In this document: one piece after another, positions 30,137 to 42,300 of the stretch
How the letters are laid out: each line of letters starts with the position of its first letter
Numbering within the stretch: position 1 is the stretch's first letter
Assembly (NCBI GenBank): GCA_947184155.2
Contig: CAMXCT020006577.1
Span: forward strand, 253,993-317,992
From: Cladocopium goreaui
Lineage: Eukaryota > Sar > Dinophyceae > Suessiales > Symbiodiniaceae
Length of the DNA: 64,000 nt
Reading direction: 5' to 3'
Program-made: the position numbers and the translations under genes
Notes under the pieces: generated by a model
What the model was told of the DNA's origin: nothing
The model's input: only the letters and a program-made list of their open reading frames with translations
Databases searched by the model: none

Positions 30137-30144
30137 CCCCCCTC
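30137..30144 (-). promoter_or_regulatory. Polypurine tract of family B copy 1
   Basis: GAGGGGGG on the minus strand directly abuts the LTR start TGTAAAAAAC, exactly as in family A. Confidence 0.75.
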
Positions 30145-30354
30145 GGGCGAGCAGGGACGACTGCGGAGAACGAATAACCCAGAAAAGCATACCCTCGCGG
30201 GTAGCCAAATTTCTTTAGTTGGTTTTGATCATTTTTATGCAGTCTTTCAAAGGTCCCTTTAAAAAGCTCAAGCCCGTAAAACCCAGCGCAGCTTTGCAAG
30301 GAAGGCACATTACCATGCCGCATCTTGCGCTATGCTACAAAAGAAAATCATCGT

Positions 30355-33300
30355 CTACCTGCGGTTCCAATAGATCCAACGGCCGCCGGCCTCATCACGG
30401 TAATACCAAGCCCCACGCCAGAAACTCCATTCTCGGCGTGCACCATAGTGATCACGATTCCAACTCCAGGAGGCATCCGGGCGACCGGAGCTTGCAGCCT
30501 TCGATGTGGTTGTGCTTGCTGCTTTTGCAGTAGGCAGCGTCTCAGGCTCCAAGAATGGTCGTGCTCCTGCTTTGGATGTTGGTGGTTCGGGTGCAAGAAA
30601 TGGTGCATTGTTGGGATCAACTGGGGCATCAGCGTGCGAGGCGTCTGCGCGAGCAGAGCTTGAGGCGGCAGTGTCATCATGTGTAGTGACGGATGCATCA
30701 GCTTCGGCTTTGCGCTTTCGCTCTGTGGTGGGCGCGACCGTGGGGTCGGCCTTTTGACCTCCAGGACCTCCAGCCTTTGCAGCGGCGCTCTGCTTCTCTT
30801 TGCGTTCAAGGTTTCCCCGAACCAATGGAAGATTTTCCTCATACACCTTTTCGAGGAATTCAAGAGAGCCATCAAAAGGAACTTGGACAGTGCCCTTCCA
30901 GGTCAAAAGGCCACGGAATGCGCCACGACGACCGATGTAGCTGACATATTCATCCTCTGTAAAAATGTGGCGGCCGAACATGAATCCCCAGACCTTCTTC
31001 CATGTTTTGCGGAACTCAACTGGGAAACCATCAACACCTCGAGGCTGGGACATGAAAATCAACTTAGATAAGCAGTTTTCATTTTGGGCATTGGCGGCGA
31101 CGCCAGCCGAGATCTGAGCTTTGGTCCTTGGGGGATCGGGGAGGTTGCCATATGCGAACATGTCGTCAAATATGCAGTCCTGCAGGTCCTTCCCCTCACC
31201 GTGGATGCGGTCGCAAAAAGTGACGTCGCTGGAGTATCTGTCTTCCACGTCCTCGTAGCCCAGCGCTTTTGCACGTCGATGCCTGTCGCGGCAGTCTTTG
31301 AGGACTGCTGATTCCACGGATGTGATTCCCCTGGGGCCCAGTTCCCGGCGAAGCAGATTGGCTTGCTCATCCGTCAAGGCTGTCAGCAAGCTTCCGCTCA
31401 TTTTCCCAAACATTCCGAACCCGGCGAGACTTTGCATTCGCCGTTCAAGGATGCGTGTCCTCCTGTTGGGTTTGTCGGCCTCTTTTGTATCGCCACTTTC
31501 GTCCACTGGGAGTGGTTCATATCCACATGTGGTGCATGTCACTTGGCCACTGACGTACTCAACCTGGCAGAGGGGGCAGGAGCCCATGAAAGGTTCGCAG
31601 TACTTGGGTGCAATGTAAACACGGCGCGTCCTTGCGGACGGCTGGTCAACTTGCATTGGGGCAGTGGCTGCATCATCATCAGTGGACTTGGCATCGGGTC
31701 GCCCCGTGCTGGTGTCATCCATTGGGTCGTCATTTGCATCATCTCGGGCAGTCAGGGTGACCGCTTTGGATTTCGGTGCTGAGGCTGATTCCGCGCCTGT
31801 CCATGAGCTGGGCTCGAGATTGCTCTCGGCGCGGGTCCAAAGCACCTGTCCTTCTTCTGAGATGCTGACCAGAAATTGCGGTGGAATGCGTTCTGAACAC
31901 AAAATACCATCCATTTCTGTGCGACTAAAGATGACACCAGCTTCAACTGCTTGCCGCATCGCGATTTTGACTTCGACTGGACATTTTGCTCTTAATCCAG
32001 ATCGATACCCCTGTGTGCCGATACAGTGTTCTGCCATGTAGATATGAGCACGGCCACTGTTGACTGTGTCACCGCCGCCTGGAATCAGGCCGTTCTGTGC
32101 GATGCTCTTCCAGCTGCTTCTCATCGTGCGATGGAAGACAACCTCAGGGACCTCAGTCATGGCACACAAGGGCACGCCAGTGAAGGCGGCTTTTCGCTCG
32201 GGGGATACTTGGTTTGAGCAATACACCATGGTTGAATTGGCATAAAGACCCCCTGCGGTTTTCAAGGCAGCTTCGGAGTGACCCTGAATTGCACGGATTT
32301 TCACAGGATAATACGGCATGCCTAGGCCATTGTCGACAGGAAAATGGGAGATCTTTGCACACAAGAATTGGAACCTACTCTTGCCATGCTTGTCGATCTT
32401 CATTGCGGTGCCAAACAGGTTTGCGACAGTGATGAAAACATCTGGGGGCACTTCCTTGCGGAAGGCTTTGGCAAAATCCTCCAAGTCAATCCAAAGGTCT
32501 TTGTCCATTGGCACCTTGGCACAGGATCCATGCCCCCTGCAAACTTTATTGACACGGGTTGCAAAATCAGAAAATTTCTTGTCGACGCGAGTCTGGCTGG
32601 CAATGGTCTCGACGTCGGATGGCGATAGAAGTTCCAATTCGTAAGCCGTACCTTCAAAAAGGATACCGGGTACATCGTCCCCGTCTGCATTGGTTACCAT
32701 TGTATATTGGTATTCGGGCAAGTGCTCCTCCATCCAATATGCTCTCACGTGACCAGATGCATGTTCCTCTAAGCGCGCAGTTGCCTGCGGCTGGTACTGG
32801 CTGGAAGTGGCTCCTGTGTCATCTGCAGGCGCGGCTGCGGCTACAGGGACAGGTGCTGCTTTCGGTCGCGACTTCAACAAGACCTCGGCTGTTTTGACCA
32901 TGATCGATGCTCTGCTGGATGTGGCGGGCTCGCCGTCGCCGGCGGCCATTTTTGGAGGATCATCCTTGGGAGGCTCAGCAAAGGTTCCAGGAGGCATCGT
33001 CTTGACATCGATGTAATCCTCTGTGTCAGGTTGTTGAGCTTCCACATCTTCTCTGGTGAATGACCTGCCCGTCGGAGTGATGTGTCTTCGGGACTCTCCA
33101 AAAATCAACTTGGTGATGCTTGCGACCGTCTCCTGATAGGATCTTGGCAGCTCGTCGAGGACGGCGCTCATGTTCCTTCGCAAATCATCCCATGTTTCCT
33201 GGCCACATTGGGCAAGCTCAAGACCTATTCGGCCAACCCGCCATCCACAGTCAATGGCAAACAAAGTTGCCGTCCAGTATGCTGAGAGCCGCGTGCGATT

Positions 33301-36300
33301 TTCTTCAGAGTTGGCGAAATGCCACTGGTCTCTGAATTCCATTGCATCGGCGTACCCCTTTGCACGCAACCATGGAAACTTCGGGTTGGCAAGCCCTTGC
33401 AGGCTGCTGGTCAAGGCTTTGAACTTTGGCTCCAAGGTTTCAAAGAACTGGTCAAAAATCGGATGAATACCATAGTCAGCGGACCAGGGCGCGGTGGTGA
33501 GACCGGCCGATTGCAAATCCAGTTCACGGGCTTTGGTGACAAACCACGTCAGATGGCGTTCACAATCATCCATGATCGTGGGCCAGTGCCCGTTGGGACC
33601 GTCGTATGGCCAATTTGGATTTTGGGCAATCCCATCCTCACCTACCAATTCATTTCCGAACCAGGACAAATGCAGGTTGATGCGGGCATCAGGGTAGCGC
33701 TCGCGGGCGTCCGCGGCCAATTCAATCCCACGTTTGACCAACCTTTGCAGAGTTTTGCCCCAAAGCATCTCATGGATGAACTCAGTCACATACTTAGGTT
33801 TGCGCTGCCGGTAATGCTCGGACAGGTCAAACTTCTTAAGTGTTTTCCTACGCCCTGTGATCAATGCACATGACGAGTCAGAGACTAAGATCCAGACTAC
33901 ATCATTGACGGGCATCTCTGGCAGCATGATCTTTTCGATGTGGGACTCCTTTGGCAAAAAGCAGAAGCTAAGGTATTCTGCAAGCGGATCCTCTCGACCA
34001 TAGAACCTCAGGGCCGAAGCCGGCGTCCATTCAGTCATCAATCCATCCACGAGGTCCTGAGCAGCCTGATTCTCACCTTCATTGCGCATGGCCAATGCAT
34101 ACAAAATGCGATTGTGAAGGAGCAACCATGCTTCTTTGTTAGCCTCACGTGTGGCTTCGAGCGCAGCCTCGCGGCTGGCCGGGTGTGCTGTGGCATATCG
34201 CGAGTCAGCCATTTTAGCAGGACAGGCACGAATGACAGCGGGTAAAATCCTTTTGGATGTTTGGCCCACCACAGCTACCCGGAAACACTCATGGAGCATG
34301 TCAGTCAACTTGAAGGTATAGTTCTCAGCAAGTTTAAGAGCTTTGCCCCTACTTTGATCATGCTCATGTTTGCCATCACATTTAAATGAGTCTAACACTT
34401 CGAGTTCTTTGAAGTTTCCTGCAATAGTCCAACTTTTCTTCATTGGTTGACCGTTGTTTCCAAGAACACCCAACATACAACCATCAAAGTGATGAGTAGT
34501 CATGGATCGTTCCATGAGGAATTTTCTAACCATCGGCCATCTCCAATATTTGCAATTCTTGGACAGTTCAAATGCTATCAAGGTTCGTTCATCATAAACT
34601 TCATCCACAAGCTTGACAAAAGATTTGAACAACTTGGTAAACTGTTTTTGTTGCTCTTTGATGCTTTCTTGACCCTCAACAGTAAGGCCATTCACATTCC
34701 CCCATGGGCTACCTCCAACACAAGGCAACGATGCATAAAGTATCAAAGTGCCGTCATTGAAATCATTTCTGAAATCTTGGACTTGGGAGGCTAGCCGTTG
34801 CCGACAGCTGTTAGTGGTACCATCTTCTTTTTCGGTAACCCTAATGCAGTGGCAATCTTCATTGGACTTTCTTGGGGTACTAAGTTTCGAATCATCAGAG
34901 CAGCAAAATTCGATCAACATTCTGGGCTTAAAAGACTTTTGGGAGCCCCCCTGATTCCCGGCAGCAGTTGCTAGTTTTGGCACCTTAGTGGAATTCGGCG
35001 CCGCGGTGTGGCGGGCTGCTGCTTCTTCCACCTTTGTCGGGCCAATGCCAATGAGATGAATGGCATGCAACCAAAGGGCTGGTCGGGGAAAAGGGTTTGT
35101 AAGAATGTCTGCAACTTGGAAACTGGTTCCTACGTTGAGAAGATCGAACTGTTTACATTCAAATTGTTGTTTCAACCATTTGAAGTTGATGTTTTGTGTT
35201 TTATTCATGTGTCTCATGGATGCTGATGAACCGGTGGACATGACTGTGATAGTCGCTTGGTTGTCCTCCATAAATTTGACTTGATAAAATTCAGGGAAAC
35301 TGGCCTTGAGGGAGTTGATGTCCGCTGCACTACAACCTGTATCGACGGTCCCATTACGGATTTCATCAATTTCAGGGTCGATCCTAGTGAACACGGCATC
35401 TTCTTGGGGCTTCGCGGCATCGCGAGCTGGCTTACCCTGTAGCTTCTTGAAAAGGTTCAACTGCTCAAACAGGGCCAGCATTGGAATGCCCTCGGCTCTC
35501 ATGCTGTGATTTGCGGCAACTACCTCAGCCTCAGCTGAAGATATTGCAACAACCGTTTGTTTCTTACTGAATGCATTTAAGGGGTAATACGTGTTGGGGC
35601 CTACAAGCACAATGGCACTGCCAGTGGTACTCTTGCTATCATGTTCGCTTGCATGATCTGCGTCGGCAAAAAGCCAGAGTTGGCATTCATCAAAGGCATC
35701 CCCAATGAAACCCTCTAGGAAATGGTGCTTTGTACAATGAATGTATGACACCAATCTATGCAAGGCAACATCGCATTCTATGGACCATTTTGTCACTCTT
35801 GATGCTAAACTTTGTGTGGCACGCAACAAGTCGAACCTTGCCATTCTGGCGGCAAAGAGTATCTTCATCAAGATCTTGCTGGCCACTGGCTGGAGTTTGC
35901 CAGGCTTCTCATCTTCACTGAGTGTGGGCCGTGCGATGCCAGCATCTGTGAATGGTGTTGGCACCTCTTTTAAGGACGATGGGCTGACTTTTGCAAGATT
36001 ACAATAGTTTTCTACACAGGACCCTAGGAAATCACTCATGTCATACCTCACTAAGTTACCGGGCTTGGCCATGACGCCAGCTTTTGTCTTCACAGCGTGA
36101 TCAACCCCCCTGAACTTAGAGGCCTTGGCTTCCTTTTTCGCCTCGCGTTTGTCGCGATGTGGTCCTGGTCTGGCTTTACTTGCCATTGCAAACTGCTTGA
36201 ATTTGTCAGGTCCATCTTGTCCATAACAGAAAACTGTTTTTCCTGTCCAGAATTCATTTGTTTGATTGCTAGATGTTTTCCAATCGTCTGTATAAACATC

Positions 36301-39236
36301 ATAGCCCCCCTGATTGTTCCCGTCGGTGATGCTAGGACAACTTTTCAATGTTACCTTTTTGTCGAAGAAAGTTATGCGACTTGAATTTTGACAAGTTACA
36401 TCTCCCCCCTCATCAACCGGCTGGTACAATCTTTTTCGGGGTTGAATGTGGTGTCTGATCCATGCCATGTTGGTTTCATCATGCTCCCACCAGTCTTGTG
36501 TTCTGTGTTGTGCGGCTGCTGACTTCTTGGCTTCAAAGGCGAATGCGAAAGGGTGTGCCTGCGAAGGCAACCGGATGTTGTGAAATTCACCGTGCATACA
36601 GCCAAAGTAGCGGTCATACGGCTCAGGATCACCAATGTTCACTGCAGCCTTGACGCTTGCCCATGCCTTTTCCAGATTGGCGGTAGGGCCAGCCCTCTTG
36701 AAGTCATCTACATACACAACCAAAAGACAGTTGAGCTCTTGATGATGAAAAATTGAATGCCAAATGTCAGGTAAAATTTGCTTCCAACCCTGTTTTACCA
36801 CACGGCTATTGAGATGATTTTCCCAAATACCCCCACTATCAGGATGACCATAAAGGGCGAGTAACATAGGAACCATGGGTTGCCAGTACTTTTTCTCCCA
36901 ATCTTTGGGCCATCTGTTGCGTGGAAGTGACAACCATGTGGGCACCCCTGTGAAGAGGGCTTGTATGTAGGCTTGGATTGCATCTGCCTGCTGTTTGGAG
37001 AATCCGGGCTGACTACCAAAAGCATCTAGCAGCTTTGCTGCTTCCATGGATGCTGGGGAAGAGCCTAACTCATTGAAGAGTGCATGATCGGAATTCTCAT
37101 CCCTGACATTGTTTCCTTGGAAAACCGTCCTACCCTTGAACTTCCGGCGAGGGTCTGATTCAGGCAATTCAGAACCCTTCTCATAGCAAGCCTCAAAGAT
37201 TCGACCTAGGTGCACAGTTTGGCCATTGCGACGAGCCTCAGCTACTATGTCGCGGCATTCACGAACACGCTTCTCATCCCAAACGCCCTTATTACGGAGA
37301 TTATCCCACTCCTTATCAAGGGCGGCCTTGGCCTTGGGGTTGCTGGCAATCTCATCTTTTGATACAAGCCTAGCAACTGAAGCGAAAAGCTCGAGTGCGA
37401 CCTTGAACTCAAGTTCCTTGATCTTCTCTCTGACGAGCTCTCTAATTCGGGGCCGGTGCTCAATTGTGGCAGGCGCGGCAACTTTTGGCATTGCCGGCAC
37501 GGAAAACTTTTGGGAAGTGGCTGGAATAATTTCCCAAACATTGCCTACGAGCTTTGCAGTTGCAGGAGGGCGTTGAGTTGCCTCAAGCCGGGCTGGTGAA
37601 GACTTCTTCTTTTTGCCCTTGCTGCCAGACGAAGATGCTGGCTTTTCCTCCTGCTCCTTGGCTGCTTTCTTTGCTTCTTCCTCGATGATCAACTTCCTAT
37701 CTTGGGGTCCTAACATCTTCCACAATTCTGAGTCGATCCCCTCCGGACGCTTTGAACCTTTATAGTTACGTACAATCCGGTGACCATCCCAATGATGTCC
37801 ATCTGGAATTATTTCACCTTTAGGGGTCAATTTGAGATCTGGAAATACGGGCGCTTCAGGTGCATCAGGCTCGACATCGCTGTCGGCTGGTAGAGGCGTA
37901 CCTGGCTCGTATTCATACTCATCTTGTGGCGGATGCAAACTGGACTCAAGAGGCACAGCTTTGGGTGTCTGCGGAATGACCTGGTCCTCGAGGCGATCGG
38001 CTTTGGGTGCTTTCGAGTCGATCAGAGCTTTCAAAGGAAAGATGAAACCCTCGGATGGCAATTCCAACCTCTTTGTTCTTTGGATTGTCAGTGCACCCCA
38101 GTTGACATGATAATCTGCGGCTTCCAACTTGGCAACTAAGTATTCACCCTTCCAATCATGACCTGGTTGGATGTAATACCCAAGGAAAATTCCTTCATTT
38201 GCTGTTGGGGAGAGCTTACCTGATGTGTTATCCAACCTCTTGGGGTTATTCCAGAATAACACTTTAGCACCAAATGGAATGTGCATTGCAGGGAACTCTT
38301 CACCAAACCTGAGTTGCCATGGGGATTCACTGCCGTCAAGCTGGGGGCTTGCATTGATCGCGGTCGCATGATGCTGCATGGCCAATGGCCACATCTTCAA
38401 AGGAAGTCCTGATTGCAACAAGTTGCTCCGGGCACCTTCCAACATCTGACGAACTTCGCGCTCAGCAAAAGACTTTGATGAATCTACATATTCAATGGAA
38501 TTTTGGTGTCTGTAACCCAAATCCTTGATGGCCCTGATCAATTCTGGGGAATTGTCAGTGAACACAACTTGAACATCATCCTTTGATCCAATGAAGTGAT
38601 TCAAACCATCAACACAGCTTTGTGAGTCCTTGGACTGGCTAGGGTAGACATACCGATATTGGGTGTGCAGATCTTTCAACACCAATGCGACTTGCTCCCC
38701 CCTGAAACCCTCTTCTACGTTTTTCTTGATAATGACATGATCCCCAATGACATGGTCACCGAACACTTCAGTTTCGATTCTCTTCTGACCACCTTTCTTT
38801 CGTGCCTGAGGTGCCATCATCCTTGCTCGTTGGCAGGTTCTGCAAAAGGGGTTCTTAGGGAAATGCGTGTATTGATGTTGGGTACTTGCAGCTTCAGCCA
38901 ATAGATCCTCAGTCTTGCGGCTTCGGATGTACTCCTGCTGAGCGTCATCCTCCACATGCTCATCCAATTGCTCTTCATCTTGGGCTTCGTCCCGTTTGGC
39001 TTTTGAGCTCGACCGTGAGGTCGGCATTGCAAACAACTTTCTGAGGTGCTTATCCTTTTGAAATTGATCTTTGGGATAAACCTTGCAACTATCATCCAAA
39101 ACTGGGACATGACCTTCGATCTTGAGCTGGACGACCTTGTCATCTGGACGGACTAGGATTGGTTTGCCATTGGCAGGCCATACGAAACTGTAACCCTGAT
39201 CTACACATCTCGTTCCTACGGAGAGCACAGCTGGGG
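30355..39236 (-). CDS. Family B fused polyprotein (protease to ORF2 domains), partial
   Basis: One uninterrupted frame runs from just after the protease to the C-terminus. It has integrase (zinc module near 38820-38880, VFTDNSPEL, FAEREVRQM), RT (YVDD near 36710), RNase H (about 35070-35780, LFADADHASEHDSKS, ADILTNPF) and then, with no stop, the ORF2 part starting RMLIEFCC at 34920. That part keeps LPCVGGSPWG, the SGNH-like VSDSSCALITG and SWFGNELVGEDG, and a possible DYGIH. It also keeps the Tpt1-like domain (about 31850-32510: IRAIQGHS, VVFHRTMRSSW, GRAHIYMAE, YRSGLRAKCP, DGILCSERIPPQF) and the ribbon CPLC...CTTC. The fused order contrasts with the split ORFs of family A. Any apparent start beyond the gap is an artefact. 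Confidence 0.88.
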
Positions 39237-39336
39237 NNNNNNNNNNNNNNNNNNNNNNNNNNNNNNNNNNNNNNNNNNNNNNNNNNNNNNNNNNNNNNNN
39301 NNNNNNNNNNNNNNNNNNNNNNNNNNNNNNNNNNNN
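39237..39336. other. Assembly gap (100 N)
   Basis: Exactly 100 N, a placeholder of unknown true length. It joins the protease region of family B copy 1 to the Tpt1-like region of copy 2. The missing piece should include the end of copy 2, an LTR, the target's other half and the start of copy 1. Confidence 0.95.
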
Positions 39337-42300
39337 CGGGCGGCTGGTCAACTTGCATTTTGTCAGTGGCAGCATCATCATCAGTGGACTTGGCATCATC
39401 AGCGGCTTTGGCATCGGGTCGCCCCGTGCTGGTGTCATCCATTGGGTCGTCATTTGCATCATCTCGGGCAGTCAGGGTGACCGCTCTGGACTTCGGTGCT
39501 GAGGCAGATTCCGCGCCTGTCCATGTGCTGGGCTCGAGATTGCTCTCGGCGCGGGACCAAAGCACCTTTCCATCTTCTGAGATGCTAACCAGAAATTGGG
39601 GTGGGATGCGTTCTGAACACAAAATACCATCCATTTCTGTGCGACTAAAGATGACACCGGCTTCAACTGCTTGCCGCATTGCAATTTTGATTTCGACTGG
39701 ACATTTTGCTCTCAATCCAGATCGATATCCCTGTGTGCCAATGCAGTGTTCTGCCATGTAGATATGAGCACGGCCACTGTTGACTGTGTCACCGCCGCCT
39801 GGGATCAGGCCGTTCTGTGCGATGCTCTTCCAGCTGCTTCTCATCGTACGATGAAAAACAACTTCAGGGACCTCAGTCATGGCACACAGGGGCACGCCAG
39901 TGAAGGCGGCTTTTCGCTCGGGGGAAACTTGGTCTGAGCGATACACCATGGTTGAATTGGCATAGAGGCCCCCGGCGGTGCTCAAAGCAGCTTGGGAATG
40001 ACCCTGAATTGCACGAATTTTCACAGGGTAATACGGCATGCCTAGGCCATTGTCGACAGGGAAATGGGAGATCTTTGCACACAAGAATTGGAACCTACTC
40101 TTGCCATGCTTGTCAATCTTCATTGCAGTGCCAAAAAGGTTTGAGACGGTGATGAACACGTCTGGGGGCACTTCCTTGCGGAAGGCTTTGGCAAAATCCT
40201 CCAAGTCAATCCAAAAGTCTTTATCCATTGGCACCTTGGCGCAGGATCCATGCCCCCTGCAAACTTTGTTGACACGGGTTGCAAAGTCAGAAAATTTCTT
40301 GTCGACGCGAGTCTGGCCAGCAATGGTCTCGACGTCGGATGCCGATAGCAGCTCCAATTCATAAGCCGTACCTTCAAACAGGATTCCGGGTACATCGTCC
40401 CCGTCTGCATTGGTCACCATTGTATATTGGTATTCAGGCAAATGCTCTTCCATCCAATATGCTTTCACGTGGCATCCAATATGCTTTCACGTGGCCGGAT
40501 GCATACTCCTGTAAGCGCGCGGTTGCCCGCGGCTGGTACTGGCTTGATGTGGCTTTTGTGTCATCTGCAGACTCATCCACTGAGATCGGTGCTGCTTTCG
40601 GTCCCGACTTCAACAAGACCTCAGCCGTTTGGACCATGATTGTTGCTCTGCTGGATGCAGCGGGCTCGCCGTCGCCGGCGGCCTTTGGAGGGTCTTCTGT
40701 GGGAGGCTCAGCAAAAGTTCCAGCAGGCATCGTCTTGACGTCGATGTAGTCCTCGGTGTCTGGTTGTTGAGCTTCAACGTCCTCCCTGGTGAATGACCTG
40801 CCCGTCGGCGTGATGTGTCGTCGGGACTCTCCAAAGAGCAACTTGGTGATGTTTGCGCATGTCTCCTGATAGGATCTTGGCAGCTCGTCGAGGACGGCGC
40901 TCATGTTCCTTCGCAAATCGTCCCATGTTTCCTGGCCACATTGGGCAAGCTCAAGACCTATTCGGCCAACCCGCCATCCACAGTCAATGGCAAACAAAGT
41001 TGCCGTCCAGTATGCTGAGAGCCGCGTGCGTATTTCTTCAGAGTTGGCGAAATGCCACTGGTCTCTGAATTCCATTGCATCGGCGTACCCCTTTGCACGC
41101 AACCATGGAAACTTCGGGTTGGCAAGCCCTTGCAGGCTGCTGGTCAAAGCTTTGAATTTTGGCTCCAATGCTTCGAAGAACTGGTCAAAAATCGGATGAA
41201 TACCATAGTCAGCAGACCAGGGCGCGGTGGTGAGACCGGCCGATTGCAAGTCCAACTCCCGGGCTTTGTTGACAAACCAAGTCAAATGGCGTTCACAATC
41301 ATCCATGATCGTGGGCCAGTGCCCGTTGGGACCGTCGTATGGCCAATTTGGATTTTGGGCAACCCCATCCTCACCTACCAATTCATTTCCGAACCAGGAC
41401 AAATGCAGGTTGATACGGGCATCAGGGTAGCGCTCGCGGGCGTCCGCGGCCAATTCAATCCCACGTTTGACCAACTTCTGCAGAGTTTTGCCCCAAAGCA
41501 TCTCAGGGATGAACTCAGTCACATACTTAGGCTTACGCTGTCGATAATGCTCGGACAGATCGTATTTCTTAAGTGTTTTCCTACGCCCTGTGATCAGTGC
41601 ACATGACGAGTCAGAGACTAAGATCCAGATTACTTCATTGACAGGCATCTCTGGCAACATGATCTTTTCGATGTGGGACTCCTTTGGCAAAAAGCAGAAG
41701 CTAAGGTATTCTGCAAGCGGATCCTCTCGACCGTAGAACCTCAGGGCCGAGGCCGGCGTCCATTCGGTCATCAATCCATCCACGAGGTCCTGAGCAACCT
41801 GATTCTCACCTTCATTGCGCATGGCCAGTGAAAACAAAATGCGATTGTGAAGGAGCAACCATGCTTCTTTGTTAGCCTCACGTGTGGCTTCGAGCGCAGC
41901 CTCGCGGCTGGCCGGGTGTGCTGTGGCATATCGCGAGTCAGCCATTTTAGCAGGACAGGCACGAATGACAGCGGGTGAAATCCTTTTGGATGTTTGGCCC
42001 ACCACAGCTACCCGGAAACACTCATGGAGCATGTCGGTCAACTTGAAGGTATAGTTCTCAGCAAGTTTAAGAGCTTTGCCCCTACTTTGATCATGCTCAT
42101 GTTTGCCATCACATTTGAATGAGTCTAACACCGCAAGTTCTTTGAAGTTTCCTGCAATGGTCCAACTTTTCTTCATTGGTTGGCCGTTGTTTCCAAGAAC
42201 ACCCAACATGCAACCATCAAAGTGATGAGTAGTCATGGATCGTTCTATAAGGAATTTTCTAACCATCGGCCATCTCCAATATTTGCAATTCTTGGACAGT

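Larger units (their letters stand above)
29991..39236 (-). mobile_element. Copia-type retrotransposon family B, copy 1 (5' part missing)
   Basis: It has a 3' LTR (29991-30136), a polypurine tract and one open polyprotein frame that reaches the gap at 39237. Its gag and 5' LTR are not in the window. It inserted into copy 2 of the tandem unit; the far side of that target is not seen either, so the gap hides or misjoins sequence. It is related to family A at the LTR ends, PBS and all domains. Confidence 0.85.

Noticed and set aside
30355..39462. A 3035-residue protein starting at 39462
   Set aside because: The start lies beyond a 100-N gap and in a different frame of the other element copy. Only 30355-39236 is supported.
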